Below, piece by piece: positions 1 to 11,300 of a stretch of 64,000 bases of DNA. The translations under genes were made by a program, and so were the position numbers. The notes under the pieces are model-generated. The model was not told the origin of the DNA, made no database searches, and saw nothing but the letters and a program-made list of their open reading frames with translations. The stretch's first letter is position 1. Each line of letters starts with the position of its first letter. The stretch spans positions 124,001 through 188,000 of the forward strand of contig CAJUSA010000002.1 in the NCBI GenBank assembly GCA_910589015.1. The letters are read 5' to 3'. Origin of the DNA: an uncultured Christensenellaceae bacterium. Lineage in GTDB: Bacteria; Bacillota; Clostridia; Christensenellales; Borkfalkiaceae.

Positions 1-1468
1 CGTTCGTCGAACCGTCGACGAATTTTTTGACTTCCGCCGCAGCCTTTGCCACGGGAATATTCACACCCGCGCCGGCAACGCAGCCGCCGGGGCACCCCAT
101 CCCCTCAATCAGGCAGCCGTTCATCTTGCCCGCCTTTGCAAGCAAAAGCATCTTCTTGCACTCGGTAAGTCCTTCCGCATGCTCGATTTTTACTTCTATG
201 CCGGGATAATATTCCTTGACGCATGCGCTAACCGCTTTGGATACGCCGCCCGCGACCGCATAGCCTCTGCCCGCGCCGCTCGCATCGTGAATGGGTTCGG
301 ATTTATCGAAGGTTTCGAAATCGATCCCCTTGGCCTCGAAAATCGCGGCAAGCTCTTCGAACGTGATGACAAAGTCGACGTCGCTGCGCACGGTTTTACG
401 CATCGCCTCGAGTTTTTTCGCCGCGCACGGCCCGATAAACACCACGCGCGAAGAAGGCATTTTCTGCTTGATCGAACGAGCGGTCGCCACCATCGGCGTG
501 AGTGCGCTCGATACGCGATCGATCATTTCGGGGAACTGCGTTTTGGCAAGCATCGACCATGCGGGACAGCATGAAGTCAACAGGAACGGAACCTTCCCTT
601 CCGCCACCTCGGTCGCGTAATGATGTGCCTCGGTCGCCGCGCCTACGTCGGCACCGTGCGCCACTTCGAACACTTCCTTAAATCCGATTTCTTTAAGAGC
701 GGCTTTCACCGTCCAGAGCGATACGCCGTCGCCGAACTGCCCGATGATCGAGGGCGCCACCTCGGCGACAACGTTGTCGCCGCTGCGGATCGCACGGATC
801 AACTGATAAATCTGTGATTTGTCGGCGATTGCCCCGAACGGACAGCTCACCATGCATTGACCGCAACCCACGCACTTTTGCGGATCGATCTGCGCGCGCC
901 CCAACGCATCGGAAGAAATGGCTTTTACACCGCAGGCGCGGGCGCACGGGCGCGCCGTATGCACGATCGCGTCGTAGGGACAAGCTTCTTTGCATTTACC
1001 GCATTTGATGCACTTTGCCTGATCGATGATCGATCTACCCGTTTTCGGGTCGATCGAAATAGCGCCGCGCGGACAGATATTCACGCAGTAACGCGAAACG
1101 CAGCCGCGGCACTGATCGCTCACACGATAAGCGTTTTCCTCGCATTTATCGCATGCGGAAGGAATCACCTGCATAAGCGGCGGTTCGTAATATTTATCCG
1201 AAATGTTGCTGTAAGAAAGCCCGTTCGTGATATGCGCGGGACGGTCCTGCGGGTTGAGCGACATACCCATCGCAAGCCGCACGCGCTCGGACGCGATTGC
1301 CCGCTCGCGATAAACGCTTTCCCGATACTGCGGCGTTTCGCTCGGAATAATTTTATAGGGAATCGCCTCAATGTCGTTATTGATGCGTTCCGATTCGAAA
1401 GCAACCTTCGCCACCTCGACGAACACCTGCCTTCTGAGTTTTGTAACCGAAGTTTCTAAACCTCTCAT
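1..1468 (-). CDS. [FeFe] hydrogenase, group-B-like, 3' end cut by window edge
   Basis: Iron-only hydrogenase that would exchange electrons between ferredoxin and protons/H2 in the cytoplasm. About 489 codons are visible and the stop lies just outside the window. Cys-rich ferredoxin-type segments occupy roughly residues 104-210 (CIKCGKCKEACP near 150, CVGCGQCMVSCP near 198). The H-cluster motifs follow: TSCCPAW near 299, GPCAAKK near 345 and EGMGCPGGC near 455. Canonical group A enzymes have TSCSPGW and MPCxxK, so the variants here fit the less studied group B. The ATG at 1468 is preceded by AGGAG. It sits directly downstream of adhE and rex, which suggests a shared redox-controlled operon, although a hairpin separates it from adhE. 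I am confident of the family; the subgroup is inferred from motif spelling. Confidence 0.9.
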   Translation of the reverse strand, partial: MRGLETSVTKLRRQVFVEVAKVAFESERINNDIEAIPYKIIPSETPQYRESVYRERAIASERVRLAMGMSLNPQDRPAHITNGLSYSNISDKYYEPPLMQVIPSACDKCEENAYRVSDQCRGCVSRYCVNICPRGAISIDPKTGRSIIDQAKCIKCGKCKEACPYDAIVHTARPCARACGVKAISSDALGRAQIDPQKCVGCGQCMVSCPFGAIADKSQIYQLIRAIRSGDNVVAEVAPSIIGQFGDGVSLWTVKAALKEIGFKEVFEVAHGADVGAATEAHHYATEVAEGKVPFLLTSCCPAWSMLAKTQFPEMIDRVSSALTPMVATARSIKQKMPSSRVVFIGPCAAKKLEAMRKTVRSDVDFVITFEELAAIFEAKGIDFETFDKSEPIHDASGAGRGYAVAGGVSKAVSACVKEYYPGIEVKIEHAEGLTECKKMLLLAKAGKMNGCLIEGMGCPGGCVAGAGVNIPVAKAAAEVKKFVDGSTN

Positions 1469-1479
1469 AGCACTCCTGT

Positions 1480-1509
1480 AAAATATCCCCTCCTGTTCGG
1501 AGGGGATAC
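1480..1509 (-). terminator. Terminator-like hairpin after adhE
   Basis: A perfect 10-bp stem (1484-1493 with 1499-1508) and 5-nt loop lie between adhE and the hydrogenase gene, followed on the minus strand by a short T run. The weak T run suggests partial read-through into the hydrogenase gene. Confidence 0.6.
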
Positions 1510-1517
1510 CGTCTTAC

Positions 1518-4130
1518 TTACTTTCTGCCGTAATAGGCGTTGAGGTACATCTCCTTGATTTCGCTCATAAGCGGATATCTGGGGTTCGCGCCCGTGCACT
1601 GGTCGTCGAACGCGTCTTCCGTCATCGCGTCGAGGCGGGCGAGGAACTGCTCTTCCGTCACCTTGTCGCCGAGCGCTTCTTTGATCGTTGCGGGCTGACC
1701 GACCGCACTCTGCAATTCTTTAAGTTTTTTGATGAGCGATTCAACAAGCTCGTCGTCGTTCTTGCCCTTGCAACCGACGAACCGCGCCACGTCGGCATAA
1801 CGAGCTTTGCACTGCGGATATGCGTACTGCGGAAACGTGCCCATTTTCGTAGGCTGTTCGCTGCTGTTGAAACGAATGACCTCTTCGAGCATCAAAGAGT
1901 TCGCCATGCCGTGTGGAATGTGCCAGTACGAACCGAGCTTGTGTGCCATCGAGTGGCAGACGCCGAGGAATGCGTTTGCAAACGCCATACCGGCAATGCA
2001 CGAAGCGTTTGCCATGCGTTCACGCGCTTCCGCATCGTGCGCGCCTTTTTCGTATGCGCGGGGCAGATAATCGAAAATCAGCTTGATCGCCTCTTTCGCC
2101 ATGCCGTTGGTGAAGTCGGTCGCCATGACCGAAGCAATCGCCTCTAACGCGTGGCTCATTGCGTCGATACCCGAGCAGGAAGTCAGTCCCTTGGGAATAT
2201 TCATCATAAGGTCGGAATCGACGATCGCCACGTCGGGCAGTAATTCGTAATCGGCAAGCGGATACTTCGTTCCCGTCTTTTCGTCGGTGATAACGGCGAA
2301 AGGCGTCACTTCCGAACCCGTGCCCGCCGTGGTGGGTACGGCGACGAACAGCGCCTTATCGCCCATGTGCGGGAAGGTGTAAACGCGCTTGCGGATATCC
2401 ATAAAGCGCATCGCCATATCCTGGAAATCGACTTCGGGGTGTTCATACATCACCCACATGATTTTCGCCGCGTCCATAGGCGAACCGCCGCCGACGGCGA
2501 TGATGACGTCGGGCGCGAAGTCGCGCATCTGCTTGACGCCTTCGTTCGCGCAGGCAAGCGTCGGATCGGGCGTAACGTTGAAGAACGTCGCGTGCATGAT
2601 GCCTTCCGCGTCGAGAATATCGGTGATCTTCTTCGTAAATCCGCTCTGATGAAGGAATCCGTCGGTGACGATGAACGCTTTTTTCTTATGATAGCACTGA
2701 CTGCCGAGTTCTTTTAACGCAACGCCGAGGCAACCGCGTTTGAAATATACTTTTTCGGGCGCTCTGAACCACAACATATTTTCCTTCCTCTCTGCGATAG
2801 TTTTAATATTGATAAGATGCTTGATCCCCACGTTCTCGGAAACCGAGTTGCCGCCCCACGAGCCGCAGCCAAGCGTGAGCGAAGGCGGGAATTTGAAGTT
2901 GTACAGATCGCCGATACCGCCCTGCGAAGAAGGAGTATTGATGACGATGCGGCAGGTTTTCATGATCGAACGGAAATATTCGATTTTTTCCGTACCCGTT
3001 TCGACGTTGATATAGAGCGACGAGGTGTGTCCCAGACCGCCGTCCTTAACAAGGCGGTCGGCTTTGGCAACGGCGTCGTTGAAGTCTTCCGCTTTATACA
3101 TTGCCAGAACGGGCGAAAGTTTTTCGTGTGCAAATTCTTCGCTGATTTCGACCGATTCCACTTCGCCGATCAGCACTTTGCTGCCCGCGGGCGCCGTGAA
3201 ACCCGAAAGCTCGGCGATCTTGCAGGCGCTCTGTCCGACGATTTTCGCATTAAGCGCGCCGTTGATGATAATCGTCTTGCGCACTTTCTGCGTTTCTTCG
3301 GGCGTGAGGAAATAGGCGCCGCGCAGCGCTAATTCCTTTTTGAAGGCGTCGTAAACGTCTTTGACGACGATCGTCGACTGTTCGGACGCGCAGATCATGC
3401 CGTTATCGAAGGTCTTGGAATGAAGGATCGACGAGGCGGCAAGTTTAAGATCGGCGCTCGAATCGATGATTGCGGGCGTATTACCTGCGCCCACGCCCAA
3501 AGCGGGTTTTCCCGAAGAGTACGCCGCGCGCACCATGCCGGGGCCGCCCGTCGCAAGAATCATGTCCGACTCGCGCATGATCATGCCCGAAAGCGGAACG
3601 GAAGGCTCGTCGATCCAGCCGATGATATCTTCGGGCGCGCCCGCCGCAACGGCTGCTTCGAGCACGATTTTCGCCGCGGCGATCGTCGACTGTTTCGCGC
3701 GCGGGTGCGGCGAGATGATCAAGCCGTTTCTCGTCTTTAAGCAGATGAGGCATTTGAAAATCGCCGTCGAGGTCGGGTTCGTCGTGGGAATGACGGCGGC
3801 AAGCACGCCGATCGGCTCGGCAATGCGCGTGTAGCCGAAGCCCTCGTCGCGTTCGATCACGCCGCACGTTTTTGCGTCCTTATAAGCGTTGTAAATATAT
3901 TCCGACGCGTAATGATTTTTGATCACCTTGTCTTCGACGATACCCATGCCCGTCTCTTCCACTGCGAGTTTCGCAAGGGGAATACGCATTTTGTTCGCCG
4001 CAAGCGCCGCGCGGTAGAAAATCTCGTCGACCTGCTCTTGCGTATAAGTCGAAAACTTCTCCTGCGCTGCCCGAACGCGGGCAAGCAGTTGTTCGAGCGT
4101 TTGCTCGTCGTTCACAATAAAGTCTTTCAT
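1518..4130 (-). CDS. adhE: Bifunctional acetaldehyde/alcohol dehydrogenase
   Basis: Reduces acetyl-CoA to acetaldehyde and then ethanol, consuming two NADH, and so regenerates NAD in fermentation. The 870 residues are the usual AdhE length. The N-terminal half is a CoA-acylating aldehyde dehydrogenase with the catalytic Cys in GMICASEQS near residue 245. The C-terminal half, from about 450, is an iron-dependent alcohol dehydrogenase with GGGSPMDAAK near 543 and conserved His residues further on (HALEAIAS, CHSMAHKLG). An AGGAGG site precedes the ATG. The gene starts 20 bp after rex, whose product is the classical NADH-sensing repressor of adhE, so redox control through the same transcript is likely. 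Confidence 0.97.
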   Translation of the reverse strand: MKDFIVNDEQTLEQLLARVRAAQEKFSTYTQEQVDEIFYRAALAANKMRIPLAKLAVEETGMGIVEDKVIKNHYASEYIYNAYKDAKTCGVIERDEGFGYTRIAEPIGVLAAVIPTTNPTSTAIFKCLICLKTRNGLIISPHPRAKQSTIAAAKIVLEAAVAAGAPEDIIGWIDEPSVPLSGMIMRESDMILATGGPGMVRAAYSSGKPALGVGAGNTPAIIDSSADLKLAASSILHSKTFDNGMICASEQSTIVVKDVYDAFKKELALRGAYFLTPEETQKVRKTIIINGALNAKIVGQSACKIAELSGFTAPAGSKVLIGEVESVEISEEFAHEKLSPVLAMYKAEDFNDAVAKADRLVKDGGLGHTSSLYINVETGTEKIEYFRSIMKTCRIVINTPSSQGGIGDLYNFKFPPSLTLGCGSWGGNSVSENVGIKHLINIKTIAERKENMLWFRAPEKVYFKRGCLGVALKELGSQCYHKKKAFIVTDGFLHQSGFTKKITDILDAEGIMHATFFNVTPDPTLACANEGVKQMRDFAPDVIIAVGGGSPMDAAKIMWVMYEHPEVDFQDMAMRFMDIRKRVYTFPHMGDKALFVAVPTTAGTGSEVTPFAVITDEKTGTKYPLADYELLPDVAIVDSDLMMNIPKGLTSCSGIDAMSHALEAIASVMATDFTNGMAKEAIKLIFDYLPRAYEKGAHDAEARERMANASCIAGMAFANAFLGVCHSMAHKLGSYWHIPHGMANSLMLEEVIRFNSSEQPTKMGTFPQYAYPQCKARYADVARFVGCKGKNDDELVESLIKKLKELQSAVGQPATIKEALGDKVTEEQFLARLDAMTEDAFDDQCTGANPRYPLMSEIKEMYLNAYYGRK

Positions 4131-4150
4131 TTTGCCTCCTGATAACGTTT

Positions 4151-4783
4151 TTATTTAATTTCGTCGGCTTTCCCGCCGCAGAGTGCCGCGAGCGAAACCG
4201 CTAAATCCTCGTATTTTACCGTAACCCCTTCGGGTACGTTCAGATAGACGGGCGTAAAACTCAGTATGGCGCTGATCCCCGCCTCGATCATCTTATCGCA
4301 AGCCTCTTGCGCCGCCTGCCGCGGCACCGCCAGAACCCCCACTTTTACGCCGTGGCGCACGGCGATTTCTTGAAGCCGTCCCATGGGATAAACAGGTTTG
4401 CCCGTTACCGCGCCGATTTTTTCGGGCGCGACGTCGAACCCCGCGATAATGTGAATGCCGTAATTTTCGAACCCGTCGTAGGCAAGAATCGCCTTCCCCA
4501 GCCCGCCTGCGCCGACGACAACGGCGTCCGTCCAACCGTGGTAACCTAAAAATTTTTCGATATCGGAAATAAGCGTGGAAATTTCGAACCCGATGCGCGG
4601 CTTACCCTGCACCGAAGAGACGATCGCAAGGTCTTTGCGGATCCCCACCGCCGAGAAGCCCAGCGCCGACGCCATCGACGCCGAAGAAATGAGCGTTACG
4701 CCCTTTGCCGCCTCGCCTTTAAGATAGCGCAGATAGACGGGCATGCGGGACACGGTCGCCGCCGATATGTTGTCGTTTGCCAT
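4151..4783 (-). CDS. rex: Redox-sensing transcriptional repressor Rex
   Basis: NADH/NAD-responsive repressor of fermentation genes. I chose the ATG at 4783 (MANDNIS), giving 210 residues, the normal Rex length, with GAGGGCGGGAAG just upstream. An in-frame extension to 4888 would run through the promoter and is unlikely. The N-terminal winged helix contains ASALGFSAVGIRKDL. The Rossmann domain has the dinucleotide-binding loop VVVGAGGLGKAIL near residue 85-97. First gene of the rex-adhE-hydrogenase cluster. I could not find a clear palindromic Rex operator in the short upstream region. Confidence 0.93.
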   Translation of the reverse strand: MANDNISAATVSRMPVYLRYLKGEAAKGVTLISSASMASALGFSAVGIRKDLAIVSSVQGKPRIGFEISTLISDIEKFLGYHGWTDAVVVGAGGLGKAILAYDGFENYGIHIIAGFDVAPEKIGAVTGKPVYPMGRLQEIAVRHGVKVGVLAVPRQAAQEACDKMIEAGISAILSFTPVYLNVPEGVTVKYEDLAVSLAALCGGKADEIK

Positions 4784-4826
4784 CTTCCCGCCCTCTTTCG
4801 ATATTCGATAAATTTTTATCGATTTG

Positions 4827-4855
4827 ATTATAGCAGACAACAACGCTTTTGTCAA
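4827..4855 (-). promoter_or_regulatory. Sigma-A promoter for rex-adhE
   Basis: TTGACA (4850-4855), 17-nt spacer and TATAAT (4827-4832) on the minus strand, about 43 bp before the rex start. A perfect consensus match. Confidence 0.85.
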
Positions 4856-4888
4856 ACGTTTGAAGATAAATTTTTGCCCCGATTTCAT

Positions 4889-4917
4889 AAAAAATACCCG
4901 TCGGGCAGACGGGTACT
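4889..4917 (-). terminator. Terminator of valS
   Basis: An 8-bp stem TACCCGTC/GACGGGTA (4895-4902 with 4908-4915) directly after the valS stop, followed on the minus strand by a T run. Confidence 0.75.
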
Positions 4918-4921
4918 CTTT

Positions 4922-7546
<2,625 letters not shown>

Positions 7547-7575
7547 AAATCTCACCCGTAAATCTGTACCGATAT

Positions 7576-7604
7576 ATGATAACACTTTTTTTTTGCGTTG
7601 TCAA
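7576..7604 (-). promoter_or_regulatory. Sigma-A promoter for valS
   Basis: TTGACA (7599-7604), 17-nt spacer and TATCAT (7576-7581) on the minus strand. Its -35 overlaps the -35 of the divergent ABC operon promoter, so the two may compete for polymerase. Confidence 0.75.
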
Positions 7605-7627
7605 TAAAAGCGCCCTCGACATACAAT
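7598..7627 (+). promoter_or_regulatory. Promoter for the NMT1/SsuA-type ABC operon
   Basis: TTGTCA (7598-7603), 18-nt spacer and TACAAT (7622-7627), about 30 bp before the binding-protein start. The leader is too short to hold a riboswitch. Confidence 0.6.
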
Positions 7628-7656
7628 ATATTATTCCAAAATATTACGGAGTTTTT

Positions 7657-8652
7657 ATGAAAAAATTTTTAACGGTAGCGGGAGCCGCAATTCTCGCAAT
7701 GCTACCCCTCTCCGCTTGCGGACAGCAGGACGGACTCAAAAAAGTAAAGGTAAACGAAGTTACGCACTCGATTTTCTATGCCCCGATGTATCTTGCCGAT
7801 TCGCTCGGTTATTTCAAGGAAGAAGGATTGAAAATCGAACTGACGAACGGCGGCGGCGCAAACAAAGTCATGACTGCGGTGCTCTCGGGCGACGCGCATA
7901 TCGGCTTCTGCGGACCGGAAGCGGCGCTCTACGTCGAACACGGCGGCACGAAGGATACGCCCACCGTATTCGGCCAGCTCACCAAGCGCGACGGTTCCTT
8001 CCTCGTTTCGCGCAATCGGGAAGATAACTTTCAGTGGTCCGACCTCAAAGGAAAGGAAGTGCTCGCGGGCAGACGCGGCGGCGTTCCCGCTATGACCTTC
8101 GAATATGTTCTCAAAGAAAACGGATTTACGCAGGACGATATCAATATCAATTACGACGTGGAATTCAACCTCATGACGGGCGCGTTCGAAGCGGGTACGG
8201 CGGACTACTGCACGATGTTCGAGCCCACCGCATCGGATTATCAGGCGGCGGGCAAGGGTTATATCGTTGCGGCAGTCGGCGCGGCAAGCGGCGAAGTGCC
8301 CTATACCGCTTACATCGCAAAACGTTCGTGGCTCGATAAAAACGCCGATATCGCCGAAGGATTCCTGCGCGCCGTTCTCAAAGCCGTGAAATACCTCGAC
8401 GAGAACACGCCCGAAACGGCGGCGCCCTTCCTCGTTTCGCACTTCCCTTCGACGAGCGAACAGTCGATCGCCACGAGTTTGAGAAGTTACAAAGAAATCG
8501 ACGCCTGGCAGAGCGACATGGCGATGACCGAACAGAGTTTCAACCGCTTGCAGGACATCATCGAAAGCGCAGGCGAGCTACCCGAACGCGCCGATTTCAA
8601 CGCGCTCGTCGACAATACCCTCGTCAAAAAAGTTTATGCGGCGTTAAAATAA
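7657..8652 (+). CDS. ABC transporter substrate-binding lipoprotein (NMT1/SsuA/ThiY type)
   Basis: Extracytoplasmic solute receptor of an importer. ATG at 7657 follows ACGGAG; 331 residues. The signal peptide ends in lipobox LSAC with Cys21, so the protein is lipid-anchored. The mature part matches the NMT1/SsuA fold: VTHSIFYAPMYLADSLGYFKEE at the N-terminus, then LSGDAHIGFCGPEA. This family binds thiamine precursors, sulfonates, nitrate or riboflavin-related ligands; nothing here picks one. It is the first gene of a three-gene operon with an ATPase and one permease. No TPP, FMN or other riboswitch is present, which argues weakly against vitamin control. Confidence 0.88.
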   Translation: MKKFLTVAGAAILAMLPLSACGQQDGLKKVKVNEVTHSIFYAPMYLADSLGYFKEEGLKIELTNGGGANKVMTAVLSGDAHIGFCGPEAALYVEHGGTKDTPTVFGQLTKRDGSFLVSRNREDNFQWSDLKGKEVLAGRRGGVPAMTFEYVLKENGFTQDDININYDVEFNLMTGAFEAGTADYCTMFEPTASDYQAAGKGYIVAAVGAASGEVPYTAYIAKRSWLDKNADIAEGFLRAVLKAVKYLDENTPETAAPFLVSHFPSTSEQSIATSLRSYKEIDAWQSDMAMTEQSFNRLQDIIESAGELPERADFNALVDNTLVKKVYAALK

Positions 8653-8656
8653 AAGC

Positions 8657-8677
8657 GCGGCGCTCGATTTGCGCCGC
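8657..8677 (+). other. Intercistronic hairpin
   Basis: A GC-rich 7-bp stem (GCGGCGC with GCGCCGC) between the binding-protein gene and the ATPase gene, without a following T run. Such hairpins often protect the upstream mRNA and keep the binding protein more abundant than the membrane parts; that role is inferred. Confidence 0.5.
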
Positions 8678-8709
8678 CAAAAACAAAAAGAAAAACGGAC
8701 GGTACAGAC

Positions 8710-9444
8710 GTGAAAAACAAAATCTTACAGTTTACGGACGTTAAACTAATCTATCACACCAAACGGGGCGAAACGACGGCGGCGGAACATCTCGATTTTT
8801 CGGTGCATGAAGGCGAATTCGTTGCCATTATCGGGCCTTCGGGTTGCGGTAAAACAACGCTTTTATCGCTTGCCGCGGGACTTCTGAAACCTTCCGAGGG
8901 CAGCGTGACAAGTCAAGGCAGTTTCGGTTACATGCTGCAAAAAGACGAACTCTTCCCGTGGCGCACGATCGAAAAAAACGTCTTTCTTCCGCTCGAAGTC
9001 AAAAAAATCAACACCGAGGAACACCGCAAGCGCGTACGTAATTTAGCGGAAAAATACGGCTTAGGCGATTTTTTAAGCAGCTACCCCGCCCAGCTTTCGG
9101 GCGGCATGCGCCAGCGCGCCGCGCTCATCCGCACGCTCGCGACCGATCCCGATATCCTGCTGCTCGACGAACCCTTTTCCGCGCTCGACTATCAAACGCG
9201 CCTCAATGTGTGCGACGACGTTTCCTCGATCATTCGCAGCGAAGGCAAAACCGCGCTGCTCGTCACGCACGATATTTCCGAGGCGATCTCGCTTTCCGAC
9301 CGCATTCTTGTCCTTTCGCAACGGCCTGCAAAAATCGCCTACGAACACGAAATGAATTTTAACAGCAATATTCCGCTCAAACGGCGCGAATCGGAAAAAT
9401 TTTCAGAGTGGTTCGAATTACTCTGGAAGGAGTTAAACGTATGA
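8710..9444 (+). CDS. ABC transporter ATP-binding protein (SsuB/TauB type)
   Basis: Energises import of the ligand bound by the upstream lipoprotein. 244 residues from a GTG start with only a weak ribosome site. Walker A is GPSGCGKT (residues 42-49), the signature is LSGGMRQR near 129, and Walker B is ILLLDEPF followed by the D-loop SALD. The H-loop is TALLVTHD. Length and sequence fit the nitrate/sulfonate/taurine ATPase group. The stop overlaps the permease start (ATGA), so the two are translationally coupled. Confidence 0.93.
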   Translation: MKNKILQFTDVKLIYHTKRGETTAAEHLDFSVHEGEFVAIIGPSGCGKTTLLSLAAGLLKPSEGSVTSQGSFGYMLQKDELFPWRTIEKNVFLPLEVKKINTEEHRKRVRNLAEKYGLGDFLSSYPAQLSGGMRQRAALIRTLATDPDILLLDEPFSALDYQTRLNVCDDVSSIIRSEGKTALLVTHDISEAISLSDRILVLSQRPAKIAYEHEMNFNSNIPLKRRESEKFSEWFELLWKELNV

Positions 9445-10253
9445 AGGAAAAAAAGATCTATTCCAAAGAGCATGAGCTGTATCTGAAAAAATGCCGAAAG
9501 CATGCGATCATCGTATGGGTCAGCCGGGTCGGCTTGCTCGCGCTTCTGTTGGGATTGTGGGAACTGGTTACCGCCTGCGGCTGGGTCGATCCCTTTATCA
9601 TGAGCTCGCCCTCGCGGATCGCAAAAACCATCGGCTCGCTCTATCACGAAGGCACGCTCTTTTACCACATCGGCGTCACGTTGGGCGAAACGATCGCGGG
9701 ATTTCTGATCGCCGTTGTATTAGGCGTGTCAATCGCCTTAGCGCTCTGGTGGAGCGAAACGCTGCGCAAGGTGCTCGAACCCTACATAGTGGTGCTGAAC
9801 GCGCTTCCGAAAATCGCGCTCGGCCCGCTTATTATAATATGGTTTGGCACGGGCAGCAAGGCGATCATCTTTATGACTGTGCTCGTCGGGCTGATCGTCG
9901 CCATCATGCACATGCTCGCCGCTTTCTGCGCTACCGACAAAAACAAACTTTTACTCATGCGGTCGATGGGCGCGAGCAAGTGGCAGATCCTGCAAAAACT
10001 CGTCATTCCTTCCGCCCTTCCCGCGTTTACTTCGATGCTAAAGGTCGCGGTCGGCATGGCGTGGATCGGCTCGATCATGGGCGAATACATCGTTTCAAAG
10101 GCGGGGCTTGGTTATCTTATCGTCTACGGCGGGCAGGTGTTTAAGCTCGACCTTGTGATGAGCGCGACGTTTTTGCTTTGTCTTCTTGCGGCAGGCATGT
10201 ATTTCCTCGTCGTGCTCCTCGAAAAGATACTCGTGAAAAACACAGAAAACTGA
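9441..10253 (+). CDS. ABC transporter permease (SsuC/TauC type)
   Basis: Membrane component of the importer, 270 residues, starting at the ATG that overlaps the ATPase stop, with GGAAGGAG upstream. About six hydrophobic segments are visible. The EAA-type loop is near MRSMGASKWQILQKLVIPSALP, the ATPase contact. Probably works as a homodimer, since there is only one permease gene. The last 159 bp are also read on the other strand by the end of the YkvI-family gene. Confidence 0.92.
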   Translation: MKEKKIYSKEHELYLKKCRKHAIIVWVSRVGLLALLLGLWELVTACGWVDPFIMSSPSRIAKTIGSLYHEGTLFYHIGVTLGETIAGFLIAVVLGVSIALALWWSETLRKVLEPYIVVLNALPKIALGPLIIIWFGTGSKAIIFMTVLVGLIVAIMHMLAAFCATDKNKLLLMRSMGASKWQILQKLVIPSALPAFTSMLKVAVGMAWIGSIMGEYIVSKAGLGYLIVYGGQVFKLDLVMSATFLLCLLAAGMYFLVVLLEKILVKNTEN

Positions 10254-11174
10254 GAAAAACAAACCTATAATTCCTAATATCGGATAAAAATACACAACGA
10301 TTCCCGCCAAACCCAAACGGGAAAAGGCAAAAGCCGCAAGCAGCACCAACGATCTTGCGGCATATTTTGCCGCTTTTTTCTTTTCAGCAAGTCGTTCGCA
10401 CAGCGAAAACAAGGGATAAAGCGATGAACAGAGCGACGTTGCGATCGCAAGCGCGGCGGCAACATAGAACAGGACGTTGCCCCGCATGACGAAGAGAAAA
10501 GGCATTTCGCTCTCGATCGCGCCTTGTCCTTCGCGTGCCACCGCACCGAGCACGAAGAGCGCGCAGGCGCCGATGAAACAGGCGGCAAGCGCCGCGGAAA
10601 AACACGGTCGTTTCATTTCCCTGCCGGCGTCCATCAAAACGGGCAAGGCGAGAAAGGCGTTCATGCCCGCATAGACGACGCCGCCCCAGAACCCGGCCGC
10701 CGATACGGGCATAAGAGCGCGGAACGCCACTGCGCAATCGCCGAAGGCAAATAAAAAGGCGATGAGCGCGGGCACGAGAACGGCGTTCAAAATCCCCACC
10801 CCCTTCATTCCCCGCCCGACAAAGAGCGACACCGACAAAAGACCGACGATCGATAACAGCGGTTTGTAGTTCGGCAACAAAGCATCGAATCCCGCAATAA
10901 ATCCGGCGCAGGGTATAAACGAAAAGAGCGCGATCAGGATCCGAACGGCGGGCGCAAAGCGCTTGAAAAGCGTGTTTGTAGCGCTCTCGTAACCGCCGTA
11001 TTTTTTACCGAGCAACAACGCAAACACAAGCAAAAAATAAAATGCGAGCGAAGAAACGATTACGGGCAAGAAAAACCCGCCTGCGCCGAAAAAACGAACG
11101 AGTTCCGCTCCCGAAACAAAGCCCGCCCCGATACATGTTCCCACTATAAACAAGGTTGCCCGAATGATCCCCAT
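10095..11174 (-). CDS. YkvI-family multi-pass membrane protein
   Basis: Integral membrane protein of the YkvI family, transporter-like in topology but of unknown substrate. The N-terminus carries the family hallmark FIVGTCIGAGFVSGAEL and ten or so hydrophobic segments follow. I chose the ATG at 11174 (MGIIRATLF), where the first helix begins; the open frame extends to 11258 but crosses a promoter-region motif. The last ~53 residues are charged and antisense to the ABC permease gene, so the native stop may have been lost. Ribosome site is weak. Family fairly sure, start uncertain. Confidence 0.75.
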   Translation of the reverse strand: MGIIRATLFIVGTCIGAGFVSGAELVRFFGAGGFFLPVIVSSLAFYFLLVFALLLGKKYGGYESATNTLFKRFAPAVRILIALFSFIPCAGFIAGFDALLPNYKPLLSIVGLLSVSLFVGRGMKGVGILNAVLVPALIAFLFAFGDCAVAFRALMPVSAAGFWGGVVYAGMNAFLALPVLMDAGREMKRPCFSAALAACFIGACALFVLGAVAREGQGAIESEMPFLFVMRGNVLFYVAAALAIATSLCSSLYPLFSLCERLAEKKKAAKYAARSLVLLAAFAFSRLGLAGIVVYFYPILGIIGLFFSVFCVFHEYLFEEHDEEIHACRKKTKQKRRAHHKVELKHLPAVDDKITKPRL

Positions 11175-11223
11175 TTTTCTTAAATATGCTAAAAAACAGG
11201 GAAATATGCCGAAATTTATGAGA

Positions 11224-11242
11224 TTATGTCTGACATAGTACT
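11224..11242 (-). repeat. Copy 1 of recurrent motif, upstream of the ykvI-like gene
   Basis: Minus strand reads AGTACTATGTCAGACATAA, one of five copies with consensus AGTACTATGTCACGCATAA in this window, all on the minus strand. Function unknown. Confidence 0.55.
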
Positions 11243-11251
11243 TTGTACCAC

Positions 11252-11280
11252 TTGACAAAATCCGACAAATAAGCTATAAT
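11252..11280 (+). promoter_or_regulatory. Sigma-A promoter for the padR-fusion gene
   Basis: TTGACA (11252-11257), 17-nt spacer and TATAAT (11275-11280), 21 bp before the ATG. Perfect consensus. Confidence 0.85.
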
Positions 11281-11300
11281 ATCCGCAAAGGAGGAAGAAT

